The notes beneath the pieces are model-generated. The model searched no databases, was not told the origin of the DNA, and saw only the letters and a program-made list of their open reading frames with translations. A stretch of DNA of 8,088 nucleotides, from positions 1 to 8,088 of the forward strand of contig CANCKG010000020.1 in assembly GCA_947378515.1 (NCBI GenBank), read 5' to 3'. The stretch comes from Gammaproteobacteria bacterium (GTDB lineage Bacteria; Pseudomonadota; Gammaproteobacteria; CAISUE01). A program made the position numbers and the translations under genes. Positions 1 to 7,022 of the stretch are shown here, piece by piece. How positions within the stretch are numbered: the stretch's first letter is position 1; every line of letters begins with the position of its first letter.

Positions 1-31
1 TGGTTTGAAACCCCGCCCTTCAGGGCGGTAG
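1..31 (+). CDS. tnpB: C-terminal tail of a TnpB-like protein (partial, 5' end outside window)
   Basis: Reading from base 2, the frame gives GLKPRPSGR followed by TAG at 29-31. The first right-end hairpin (13-28) is inside this frame, so the tail of the protein is encoded by the palindrome. The other copy of the element has the same frame, extended by two residues (LA). TnpB is an RNA-guided nuclease, and its gene commonly runs into the element's right end, where the guide RNA scaffold also lies. Only about nine residues are present, so the call depends on the repeat context and not on protein motifs. Confidence 0.42.
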   Translation, partial: GLKPRPSGR

Positions 32-144
32 GAGCACCGTACCTCGGCCTACGCCTAAGGTTTCACAAGGTGCGGACTTGTTCGATTTGCACACCTCTTC
101 CAAGTCTAAAACACTCCGGCCTAAAGGCCGGAGACTTTCTTGCT
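1..144 (+). mobile_element. Right end of a TnpB-type IS200/IS605-family element, left copy
   Basis: This segment recurs in inverted orientation at 7940-8083 with one difference (G34 here, the equivalent of A there), and sequence similarity stops sharply at 144. It has two strong hairpins, 13-18 with 23-28 near the start and 114-121 with 126-133 near the end, the layout expected of a right end of a TnpB-bearing IS200/IS605 or IS1341 element. A short reading frame ending at 31 runs into it from outside the window, as expected for the 3' end of tnpB. The rest of the element lies upstream of position 1 and is not visible. The family assignment rests on hairpin layout and the reading frame; the repeat itself is certain. 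Confidence 0.72.
1..144 (+). ncRNA. Probable omega RNA (reRNA) scaffold of the TnpB element
   Basis: In IS200/IS605 elements the transcript of the right end, overlapping the tnpB 3' end, is the guide scaffold bound by TnpB, and the guide is the host sequence just past the element edge. Here the edge is at 144, so the guide would start at 145. The visible support is the two stable hairpins and the sharp edge shared by two copies. The 5' end of the RNA is unknown and may lie outside the window. Confidence 0.4.
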
Positions 145-182
145 GAAAGTGGCTATTTGAGCGATAGACTTAAAGCAGCCAT

Positions 183-188
183 TATACT
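183..188 (+). promoter_or_regulatory. Possible -10 element for the SDR gene
   Basis: TATACT lies 25 bases before the ATG at 214. No convincing -35 hexamer sits 16-18 bases upstream (TTGAGC at 157-162 is 20 bases away), so this is weak. The 69 bases between the TnpB end and the gene are the only leader. A Shine-Dalgarno-like GAGG is at 203-206, seven bases before the start. Confidence 0.28.
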
Positions 189-213
189 CACAATATTTTT
201 TTGAGGTTCCATC

Positions 214-1044
214 ATGCCCCTTAGTGAATCTTTAACTGGCAAAACCGCTTTTATTACCGGCGCAAGTCGGGGCATTGGCCGAGCGATTGCTTTGCGTCTG
301 GCAAATGCCGGTGCCAATATCGTCATTGCCGCGAAAAGCACGACGGATAATCCTCAATTGCCTGGCACGATTTATTCGGTGGCGGCGGAAGTGACCGCTT
401 TGGGTGCTAAAGCACTCGCTATCCCGCTTGATGTGCGAGACGAGAGCATGATTCAAGCGGCGGTGGCGCAAACGATGGCGACTTTTGGCGGCCTTGATAT
501 TTTAATCAATAATGCCAGTGCCATCAGTTTAACTGATGTGGCGACCACGTCGATGAAACGTTATGATCTGCTGATGGCTGTGAATGTTCGTGGTAGTTTT
601 GCTTGCGCCCAAGCGTGTTTACCGTATTTAGCCAAGGCGACGAATCCCCATATTTTAACTTTATGCCCGCCTTTAAATATGCAAGCCAAATGGTTTGCTG
701 GCCATATTGCCTATACGATGTCAAAATATGGCATGAGTATGTGCACCCTCGGCATGGCCGAAGAGTTTAAAACACAGGGCGTCGGTGTCAATGCCCTGTG
801 GCCCAAGACCATTATCGCTACCGCGGCGATTGCGATGCATTTTCCCAAAGAATTATTGAACGCTGCACGTAAGCCAGAAATTATGAGCGATGCGGCTTTT
901 TACATCTTAACGCGCAATAGCCGTGAATTCACCGGCCATTTTTGTATCGATGAAGATGTGTTAAAATCGCATGGCATTACCGATTTCGACCCTTACGCCG
1001 TGCAAGTTGGCGTAGCGTTATACCCTGATTTGTTTTTAGATTAG
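214..1044 (+). CDS. SDR-family NAD(P)-dependent oxidoreductase, HSDL2-like
   Basis: This is a 276-residue short-chain dehydrogenase/reductase with a Rossmann fold. It has the glycine-rich cofactor motif TGASRGIG (15-22), acidic LDV (72-74), NNAS (99-102), the structural Asn124 in AVNVRG, and the catalytic pair Tyr167 and Lys171 (YTMSK). The stretch around 146-200 (PPLN, WF, AYTMSKYGMSM, GMAEEF, NALWPKT) is typical of hydroxysteroid dehydrogenase-like protein 2 and bacterial homologues. There is no C-terminal SCP2 sterol-carrier domain, which animal HSDL2 has. Where HSDL2 relatives have Ser in LSPPLN, this protein has Cys151 (LCPPLN). The substrate cannot be told from sequence; lipid or steroid-like carbonyls are a family-level guess. 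The start is supported by GAGG seven bases upstream. It stands alone next to a TnpB end and is not clearly in an operon with dacB. Confidence 0.9.
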   Translation: MPLSESLTGKTAFITGASRGIGRAIALRLANAGANIVIAAKSTTDNPQLPGTIYSVAAEVTALGAKALAIPLDVRDESMIQAAVAQTMATFGGLDILINNASAISLTDVATTSMKRYDLLMAVNVRGSFACAQACLPYLAKATNPHILTLCPPLNMQAKWFAGHIAYTMSKYGMSMCTLGMAEEFKTQGVGVNALWPKTIIATAAIAMHFPKELLNAARKPEIMSDAAFYILTRNSREFTGHFCIDEDVLKSHGITDFDPYAVQVGVALYPDLFLD

Positions 1045-1106
1045 TACTTGTGGCGCGTGTTTTTCCGCCGTACTGAATAAATACCCTTATATCAATGGAT
1101 TGCTTC

Positions 1107-2576
1107 ATGCAAAAAATAAAATATTTCGTGAAATTAGTATTAATTGGCAGTTTGCTCGCCTTAAGTTTACCCAGCTGTGCCAGTAGTGCCCATAAAAATA
1201 AAAAGAATTCCGTTGATTCAGAAGCCAGTAATCAAAATTTAGATCAGTTAGTCGGTGGTGTTTGCAAGCGTGCTGACACCGGAGTTTTTGCCCAATCGTT
1301 TAACTCGAGTAAGATCCTTTACACGTATAAAGCAGACACCCCTTTTTCACCGGCGAGTAATATGAAAGTTATTACCGCCTATGCCGCTTTAAAATACTTA
1401 GGCCCCGATTTTCGCTACCATACGCGTTTCTTGACTGAAGCGAGCAATGTCTCAAGCGGTGGGGTCTTAGCGGGTAATTTATACGTTAAGTTTGACGGTG
1501 ATCCTACGTTACAGTTGCAAAATTTGGATGCCATGGTCAAACAATTGACTTTGCTGGGTATCCATACCATTCAAGGCAGTTTAGTGATCGATGGAAGTCG
1601 TTATGATAGTAATGGCGTATCGCCTGGTACGATGGATGGTGATCGACGTTATTGCTATGGCGCACCCGTTGAAGCGGCTATTTTGAATAAAAACTGTGTG
1701 TCTTTTCGGTTATTACCGACGCGGGTGGGAGAACCGGCCCAAGTCGATTTACCTTATGGCATGCAATTGCCGATCATGAGTTCCGTATCGACGTCAGCCA
1801 GTCACAATTGCCATTTATCGATGGAAGCCGGTCAAAATGGTGATTATCATATTAATGGTTGTGTATCAGTTAATGCCAAGCCCTCGAGTCTGACGATTCC
1901 AGTGCCTCAAGGCAGTCAATTTAGCGAGGCGGCGATGGTCGCCTTATTACAACTGCATCACATCACAGTATTAGGTGATAAACACTTTGCGGTAAATGAT
2001 CCAAAAACACCGCTTCGGGTAATCGTCGATGTGCCGTCCAAGACCTTGGCTGAGTTAGTGGTGCCGATGATGAAGCATTCAGACAATATGTTTGCTAATA
2101 CCTTATTTAAAACGGTAGGCGCACATTACAATCAACAACCGGGTACCTGGCAAAATAGCGCTAGTGCGGTTAAAGCCATTCTACAAGCCAATGGTATCGA
2201 AACCACGTCGATGGTAATTATTGATGGTTCGGGTTTATCGCAAGATAATTTGGTGACCGCGAGGCAATTTGTCGACGTGTTACGGGCAGCGTACCGTGAT
2301 CCTAAGATTCGGGCGGCTTATTTTGATGCGTTGCCAGTGGGTGGGTTGAATGGTTCTTTAAAAAATCGCTTAGGCTTTCACGATACGATCGGTAAAGTCC
2401 ATGCTAAAACCGGCAGTATGAAAGGGGTATCGGCATTATCTGGTTATTTGATGGCAAAAGACAACGATGTGATTATTTTTTCGATTTTGGTGAATGATGA
2501 TTTTCATGGTTCGTTGTTTGGCTATCGGAGTTTTGAAGATAAAGCGTGTCGATCTTTACTCTATCAATACGGCTGA
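1107..2576 (+). CDS. dacB: D-alanyl-D-alanine carboxypeptidase/endopeptidase (PBP4, peptidase family S13)
   Basis: This is a penicillin-binding protein that trims peptidoglycan cross-links in the periplasm. Counting from the ATG at 1107, all three active-site motifs are present: SNMK with the nucleophilic Ser at about 84, SDN at about 325, and KTG at about 434. The long stretch between SxxK and SxN, with the DGDPTL and IDGSRYD blocks, is typical of S13 (DacB) enzymes. The total of 489 residues is close to E. coli PBP4 (477). The N-terminus has lysines, a hydrophobic core and then LPSC, a possible lipobox, so it may be a lipoprotein. An ATG at 1095 would add MDCF. I prefer 1107 because GGA sits seven bases upstream and the signal peptide then starts with MQKIKYFVK. 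Residues 30-45 after the Cys are a polar linker. The TGA at 2574-2576 is followed directly by the hairpin-rich region. Confidence 0.95.
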   Translation: MQKIKYFVKLVLIGSLLALSLPSCASSAHKNKKNSVDSEASNQNLDQLVGGVCKRADTGVFAQSFNSSKILYTYKADTPFSPASNMKVITAYAALKYLGPDFRYHTRFLTEASNVSSGGVLAGNLYVKFDGDPTLQLQNLDAMVKQLTLLGIHTIQGSLVIDGSRYDSNGVSPGTMDGDRRYCYGAPVEAAILNKNCVSFRLLPTRVGEPAQVDLPYGMQLPIMSSVSTSASHNCHLSMEAGQNGDYHINGCVSVNAKPSSLTIPVPQGSQFSEAAMVALLQLHHITVLGDKHFAVNDPKTPLRVIVDVPSKTLAELVVPMMKHSDNMFANTLFKTVGAHYNQQPGTWQNSASAVKAILQANGIETTSMVIIDGSGLSQDNLVTARQFVDVLRAAYRDPKIRAAYFDALPVGGLNGSLKNRLGFHDTIGKVHAKTGSMKGVSALSGYLMAKDNDVIIFSILVNDDFHGSLFGYRSFEDKACRSLLYQYG

Positions 2577-2580
2577 TTAT

Positions 2581-2775
2581 CCATTCAGCACGCGCCGCGC
2601 GGGTTTCCCGCGCTAGTGCAGATCCAGGGGGCAGGAGTAAAAAATGCACAGCATTTTTTACCGACACACCAAGAGCAATGACGCTCTTGGCAGGACGTTT
2701 CAGTAAAGCAGGGACGAAAAGCTTTGACTTCCAAAATCGCGATTTTGCTACCATAAAGCTATCCTGCTTTATGGG
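2581..2775. repeat. Array of five hairpins downstream of dacB (structured repeat)
   Basis: Five perfect stems follow one another: 2597-2603 with 2607-2613 (7 bp, GC-rich), 2637-2647 with 2651-2661 (11 bp, A/T tract), 2669-2676 with 2683-2690 (8 bp), the self-complementary 2732-2747, and 2751-2759 with 2766-2774 (9 bp). The order of an A-tract/T-tract hairpin, a CCG spacer, a second hairpin and then CAGG resembles the 101-base repeats beside the tRNA, although the sequence has largely diverged. None has a clear run of T after the stem, so a simple intrinsic terminator is not supported, but the first or second could still end the dacB transcript. Reading frames across it on both strands are low-complexity products of the palindromes and are not called. 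Confidence 0.6.
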
Positions 2776-2780
2776 CCAGT

Positions 2781-3031
2781 AATTCTCGGTAAAGCCTCTA
2801 GCCCAGATGCAGAGGTACTTTAAAGATTTTCATTTCGTAGACTTTTGACTATTAAAACCGATAGCAGTGCGGGTTATAGTGGGTTTTCACCGAGAATTGC
2901 TGTTTATGGCTACGTTGGAAAAAGCTAAGGTTTTTTCTGTTTTCACGAAGCCCTCCTTGATAATCCTCCATCGCGTAAGGAGCCACTAGCCTGATTTTAC
3001 GAAATTTAAATAAAATAAGGTGAATAGTTAC
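2781..3031. repeat. Structured repeat related to the mreC-mreD intergenic repeat
   Basis: The first part is a large stem-loop. Bases 2781-2796 pair with 2882-2898 (one bulge, one G-U), enclosing about 85 bases with a smaller CCTCT/AGAGG stem. From about 2899 the sequence aligns with 6290-6420. Both copies have TATGGC, then GGAAAAAGC, a T-tract, a CCTT-type block, ATYGCGTAAGG, AGCC-GATT, and finally GTGAATAGTTA at nearly the same distance (47 versus 48 bases after the start of GCGTAAGG). No gene is seen here. Together with the hairpin array before it, it fills the whole interval between the convergent dacB and hpt genes. Confidence 0.58.
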
Positions 3032-3040
3032 ACGGTTGAT

Positions 3041-3376
3041 TTATTTGTATTGCAACAATTCACAGCTAAGGACGCGCTCGATTTCAAGATACAGCTGATT
3101 TAGAGCGCTGGTTAATTGCTGCTCATCTTGCTGCTGACAGCAATATTCTGCTTGCTTGACGCAGTGTTTTAATGCTTCGGTGCCAAAATAACTGGCTGAA
3201 CCAACTAAGCGATGCAGACATTTACGATACGTGGTCCAATCATCAATACTTAATCCTTGTAATTGTCTTGCATGGGTAAGAAGATCATCGGCAAAAATAG
3301 TCAGTAAAGCCTGAAGACGTGTTTTATCCGTGCCGACATAGTGCTGAATTTTATTTTTATCCAAGATGATGGGCAT
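3041..3376 (-). CDS. Hpt (histidine phosphotransfer) domain protein
   Basis: This is a 111-residue all-helical protein made of essentially one Hpt domain, the phosphorelay intermediate that carries phosphate on His between response-regulator receivers. The phospho-accepting motif is LHRLVGSASYFG, with His55 as the likely site, followed by the amphipathic helix ALKHCVKQAE. The frame is open further upstream, into the reductase gene, but the ATG at 3376 is preferred. A GGA lies eight bases upstream of it, it begins just before the domain, and a longer start would overlap the reductase. It starts 13 bases after the reductase stop, so the two are probably co-transcribed. No kinase or receiver gene is in the window, so its partner is unknown. 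The C-terminal half is rich in Gln and Cys (CCQQQDEQQ). Confidence 0.82.
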   Translation of the reverse strand: MPIILDKNKIQHYVGTDKTRLQALLTIFADDLLTHARQLQGLSIDDWTTYRKCLHRLVGSASYFGTEALKHCVKQAEYCCQQQDEQQLTSALNQLYLEIERVLSCELLQYK

Positions 3377-3389
3377 GTTGGTTCCAACG

Positions 3390-4130
3390 TCATTTAGAAG
3401 AAATGTATTTTTCACGGCGAATTTGCCCTGAGGCAAAGCCTTTGGCTTGCAGCGTTGCAAAAGATGCATCGATCATCAAAGGATTGCCGCACAAATAAAC
3501 GATATCGTCGCTAGCGCTGGCATTTAATTCTTCAAAACATTGTTGCACATAACCGCCATATTCGTAGTGTTCTTGTTGAAGACTCAAGTCTTCGCGACTT
3601 AAATAACTGCGGTACTCAGCACATTCTGGATTAGCGTTAGCCCACGCTATAAAATCGGCAGCGTACAAGACATCCTTACGGTATTGAACACCTTGAATAA
3701 TATAGACCGCTAAACCGGTTGTTTGCATTTTTGCCGTTAATGTCGGCAGCATCGCGCGATAGGGCGTAATGCCAGTGCCAGTGGCGACTAAAAATAAGCG
3801 TTTAACAGCTTCGTCGCGCAGGATCAGCCGACCAAAGGGCCCGCTTACTTCCACCAGATCACCTGCTTGAAGTGCGAAGAGATATTCTGAGCCAGGGCCG
3901 TGTTCAACATACGAAGCGGCAAAATCCAGATTGACTGTTTGTCCTTGGATAGACGCAATACTATAGCTGCGGCGATAATCTTGCCCTTTATAATGAAAAT
4001 GAACGGTGATGAACTGTCCGGGTATGTAGTCCGGTAGCTTTTCGCCAGTACTGGTCAGTGTCAATTGCTTTACTTTTGAGGTTAAGAAAAGGCTCTGACT
4101 AACGGTATAAGTGGTGGTTTTTTTTAGCAT
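3390..4130 (-). CDS. FAD-binding oxidoreductase, ferredoxin-NADP+ reductase type
   Basis: This is a 246-residue flavoprotein with the two-domain FNR fold. The FAD-binding barrel has PGQF (37-40) and RRSYSIAS (53-60, the RxYS flavin motif), and GPFGRLIL is at 97-104. The NAD(P)-binding domain has ATGTGITP (116-123), YIIQGVQYRKDVLY and YLCGNP (212-217). There is no Cys cluster for a 2Fe-2S domain, so it should pass electrons between NAD(P)H and a separate ferredoxin or flavodoxin. Length is close to bacterial Fpr (about 250), but the C-terminus REKYISSK differs from the usual aromatic ending, so I do not assign fpr. It shares a 140-base divergent intergenic region with mreB and is followed by the Hpt gene 13 bases downstream. 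No strong Shine-Dalgarno is seen before the ATG at 4130. Confidence 0.88.
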   Translation of the reverse strand: MLKKTTTYTVSQSLFLTSKVKQLTLTSTGEKLPDYIPGQFITVHFHYKGQDYRRSYSIASIQGQTVNLDFAASYVEHGPGSEYLFALQAGDLVEVSGPFGRLILRDEAVKRLFLVATGTGITPYRAMLPTLTAKMQTTGLAVYIIQGVQYRKDVLYAADFIAWANANPECAEYRSYLSREDLSLQQEHYEYGGYVQQCFEELNASASDDIVYLCGNPLMIDASFATLQAKGFASGQIRREKYISSK

Positions 4131-4168
4131 AAGAGCTGTATTAAGCCTAATTAGAATTTATGTAGAGC

Positions 4169-4174
4169 ATTATA
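4169..4174 (-). promoter_or_regulatory. Probable -10 element for the reductase-hpt operon
   Basis: On the minus strand this is a perfect TATAAT, about 39 bases before the reductase start. No good TTGACA-like hexamer is found at 16-18 bases; a T-rich stretch occupies that position. The site is in the divergent spacer shared with mreB. Confidence 0.42.
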
Positions 4175-4219
4175 CCTAAGCTCACACAAAAAAATCTGCT
4201 GAACGCGTCTTAAATAATT

Positions 4220-4225
4220 TATACT
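4220..4225 (+). promoter_or_regulatory. Possible -10 element for the mreBCD operon
   Basis: TATACT lies 45 bases before the mreB ATG, in the divergent 140-base spacer. The -35 region is weak (TGCTGA at 17 bases). An alternative promoter further into the spacer cannot be excluded. GGATG at 4256-4260 is a plausible ribosome-binding site ten bases before the start. Confidence 0.35.
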
Positions 4226-4264
4226 GTGCGTTTTTCGATTAAATTTAATTTCGCTGGATGATAA

Positions 4265-5317
<1,053 letters not shown>

Positions 5318-5329
5318 CGGTTAATTTAC

Positions 5330-6157
5330 ATGTCCAGACTTTATCGACAAACATCGGCGACTTTTTTGCGTTTTTTGACGTTGCTGTTGTTGTGTCTGAT
5401 TTTAATGGTCCTAGATCAGAAACAAATTATTGTGCCGCGCGTTAAATCCGTTCTGCAGACGATGGTCACGCCATTCGAATATGCGGTCGTGGCTCCTAGC
5501 CGAGCGGTAGCGTTTGTGCGCGATTATTTAACGATCCAACAGCAACTCGTGACTGCCGAACATAGTTGGCAAGAGCAGCGGCTGTTGCTAAAAGCACAAG
5601 TGCAGCAAGTGAATGCCTTGAAAATTCAAAATCAACAATTGCAAACGTTGCTAGATTCGCCGGTCGTTACGCGTGAAGATAAATTTTTATTGGCCAATAT
5701 CGTGCAATTAAAAAGTGATGCGCTTAGCCACGAGGTTTTGTTGAATATCGGAGTTCATTCGGGTGTAATGGTAGGCCAAGCTGTTGTTGCTGCTGAAGGA
5801 ATAGCTGGTCAAATTGTTGTGGTGAATTCGCTTAATACGCGGGCAATGTTAGTGAGTGATAGTCGCAGTGCGGTGCCCGTTATCAATGAACGGACCCAAG
5901 AAAATTTTATTGTGGTTGGCACAGGTTTGGCAGACAGTTTAGCTTTAATGAATGTGTCAAGTAGCGCTGATTTGAAAGTCGGGGATCGTTTAATCAGTTC
6001 GGGCATGGGCGGCCATTTTCCAGCTGGATTTCCTGTCGGTACTGTGGCGATGATTGATACCAAAGTGAAAACATTTGCTCAGATTACTGTTAGGCCGGCG
6101 GTGAATTTAGCTAAATTACAGTTGGTCGTCATTCCTTTTGAAGCAAGTGCCATATGA
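5330..6157 (+). CDS. mreC: Rod shape-determining protein MreC
   Basis: This is a 275-residue single-pass inner-membrane protein whose periplasmic part links MreB and MreD to the penicillin-binding elongation complex. The membrane helix is at about 11-29 (FLRFLTLLLLCLILMVL). It is followed by a Gln/Leu-rich coiled coil at about 60-108 and the beta-rich MreC core, including SVVAAEG-like VVAAEGIAGQ, TRAMLVSDSRSAVPV and the family signature SSGMGGHFPAGFPVG at about 223-237. It is shorter than E. coli MreC (367) but complete, lacking only the long variable C-terminal tail. No clear Shine-Dalgarno lies before the ATG, so it may be translated by coupling with mreB. Its TGA overlaps a downstream ATG as ATGA, which starts a decayed copy of the mreD start. 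Confidence 0.96.
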   Translation: MSRLYRQTSATFLRFLTLLLLCLILMVLDQKQIIVPRVKSVLQTMVTPFEYAVVAPSRAVAFVRDYLTIQQQLVTAEHSWQEQRLLLKAQVQQVNALKIQNQQLQTLLDSPVVTREDKFLLANIVQLKSDALSHEVLLNIGVHSGVMVGQAVVAAEGIAGQIVVVNSLNTRAMLVSDSRSAVPVINERTQENFIVVGTGLADSLALMNVSSSADLKVGDRLISSGMGGHFPAGFPVGTVAMIDTKVKTFAQITVRPAVNLAKLQLVVIPFEASAI

Positions 6158-6186
6158 ATTTAAGTGGTTATTTTACCTTATTATAA
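6154..6186 (+). pseudogene. Relic of the original mreD start (10 codons, then stop)
   Basis: The ATG at 6154 overlaps the mreC stop (ATGA), the usual mreC-mreD junction. The frame reads MNLSGYFTLL and then TAA. The working mreD begins MNSYGYLTLF 256 bases downstream, and the DNA matches at about 22 of the first 31 positions. The simplest reading is that an insertion here duplicated the mreD start and left this copy as a short, possibly still translated, leader peptide. It could also be an unrelated short frame, but the overlap position and the residue match both favour a relic. Confidence 0.6.
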
Positions 6187-6420
6187 CGCTGCGCGCGGCA
6201 AAGCCGCACTTGCGCTTAAGAGGAAAGAATCGCGTCTTTGTAGCAACTCGACTATCTTGTCTCGTTGGCAAACCCGCCATAAACATCTGTGTCTATGGCG
6301 CTTCGCAGGAAAAAGCAGTGCTTTTTCTATTCTGCTGCGCCTTCTTAAGAATCACTTCATTGCGTAAGGTGCACTCAGAGCCGATTATAGTTATCAATTG
6401 GAAATTTTCGTGAATAGTTA
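6187..6420. repeat. Structured repeat inserted between mreC and mreD
   Basis: Hairpins visible are 6195-6199 with 6203-6207, 6275-6281 with 6294-6300 (7 bp), and 6310-6316 with 6320-6326 (A5GC/GCT5), the last extended by 6304-6308 with 6335-6339. The same A5GC-loop-GCT5 hairpin is found in both tRNA-flanking repeats. The 3' part aligns with 2899-3031, including GCGTAAGG at 6362-6369 and GTGAATAGTTA at 6410-6420. Open frames through it are products of the palindromes and have no protein-family features. It may be transcribed within the mre mRNA and affect mreD expression. Confidence 0.65.
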
Positions 6421-6889
6421 TGGTTATTTAACTTTATTTGGAAGTATGCTGCTTGCCGTGTTATTAATGATCATGCCGCTATCCAGTGGTTTAGCTACTG
6501 TTTGGCCATTGTGGATTGTCGTAGTGCTAGGTTATTGGCTGTATGCGTTGCCGCATCGTGTGAGTTTAGGTTCGGCAGTATTTTTCGGTTTGCTATTGGA
6601 TGTGTTTAATAACACGCTGTTGGGCCAGCATGCGCTGGCACTGGTGACAGTGGCTTATATTATGGAAAAAATGCACCATCAAATGCGGTTATTTTTTTGG
6701 TGGCAACAATCGTTATTCATGATGTTTTTAACGGCCATTTACGTCTTTATTCTTTATATCGTGCAGAGTTTCTTATTTGAAATTCATTTAAGTTGGCACT
6801 ATTGGTTACCGATTTTTACGACTGGGTTAGTATGGCCCTTGGTATTTGGTGTGTTACGCCATTACCGTCAAAAATTCAGAATGATTTGA
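6410..6889 (+). CDS. mreD: Rod shape-determining protein MreD
   Basis: This is a 159-residue polytopic inner-membrane protein of the elongation complex, close to E. coli MreD (162). Hydrophobic segments are at about 7-24, 32-47, 53-68, 76-88, 100-125 and 133-150. The family motif GLLLDVFNNTLLGQHALAL (about 60-78) is intact. I choose GTG at 6410 and not the in-frame TTG at 6398, because MNSYGYLTLF from the GTG matches the relic MNLSGYFTLL at the mreC stop. GGA is seven bases upstream. The GTG lies in GTGAATAGTTA, which also occurs at the end of the related repeat at 3020-3030, so the insertion may have supplied the start codon. The TGA (6887-6889) is inside the 28-base duplication that also contains the tRNA 3' end. 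Confidence 0.93.
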   Translation: MNSYGYLTLFGSMLLAVLLMIMPLSSGLATVWPLWIVVVLGYWLYALPHRVSLGSAVFFGLLLDVFNNTLLGQHALALVTVAYIMEKMHHQMRLFFWWQQSLFMMFLTAIYVFILYIVQSFLFEIHLSWHYWLPIFTTGLVWPLVFGVLRHYRQKFRMI

Positions 6890-6909
6890 AAGATGGTGCG
6901 CCCAAGAGG
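6882..6909 (-). repeat. Outer copy of 28-base duplication: mreD end plus tRNA-Arg 3' fragment
   Basis: Bases 6882-6909 are identical to 7011-7038. The copy holds the last codons of mreD and, on the minus strand, the terminal 3' bases of tRNA-Arg including CCA. The intact tRNA uses the inner copy (7011-7038), and mreD uses this one. The pair brackets the 101-base repeat at 6910-7010 like a target duplication. Confidence 0.85.
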
Positions 6910-7010
6910 GTGAGGCGGGAATTCAAAAAGCACTGCTTTTTGCCGCCGAACGGCTAGCCACGGAAGGCTAGACAGGTCTTGCATCCAAGGATGGCTGCTT
7001 GGCAGTTGGC
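6910..7010 (+). repeat. 101-base palindromic repeat on the 3' side of tRNA-Arg
   Basis: This repeat lies between the two copies of the 28-base duplication. Its first 62 bases match the reverse complement of 7145-7206 with six differences, all transitions. Stems are 6914-6918 with 6943-6947 enclosing 6925-6931 with 6935-6941 (A5GC/GCT5), then 6954-6959 with 6966-6971, then CATC/GATG near 6982-6993. The last 35-40 bases diverge in sequence but keep a CATCC/GGATG hairpin. No coding potential is seen. Confidence 0.85.
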
Positions 7011-7022
7011 TGATTTGAAAGA

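Noticed and set aside
1..144. Inverted copies at both window ends as terminal inverted repeats of one 8 kb composite transposon
   Set aside because: The sequences look like TnpB right ends with tnpB running off the window, and the interior holds ordinary chromosomal genes, so two separate elements are more likely.
2597..2661. Hairpins after dacB as an intrinsic terminator
   Set aside because: The stems are strong, but neither is followed by a T-run; the T-tract is part of the second stem. Not called as a terminator.
2473..2782. Open frames on both strands after dacB (93 and 78 codons)
   Set aside because: They overlap the dacB end and the hairpin array, and their composition follows the palindromes.
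2577..3040. CRISPR array in the repeat-rich interval
   Set aside because: There are no evenly spaced identical direct repeats with unique spacers; the signal is a series of different hairpins.
3377..3469. Longer N-terminus for the Hpt protein
   Set aside because: It would overlap the reductase coding sequence by about 80 bases, and the ATG at 3376 has a GGA upstream and fits the domain start.
6138..6413. Open frames of 91 and 67 codons between mreC and mreD
   Set aside because: They run through the hairpins of the inserted repeat and into decayed mreD sequence, with no protein-family features.
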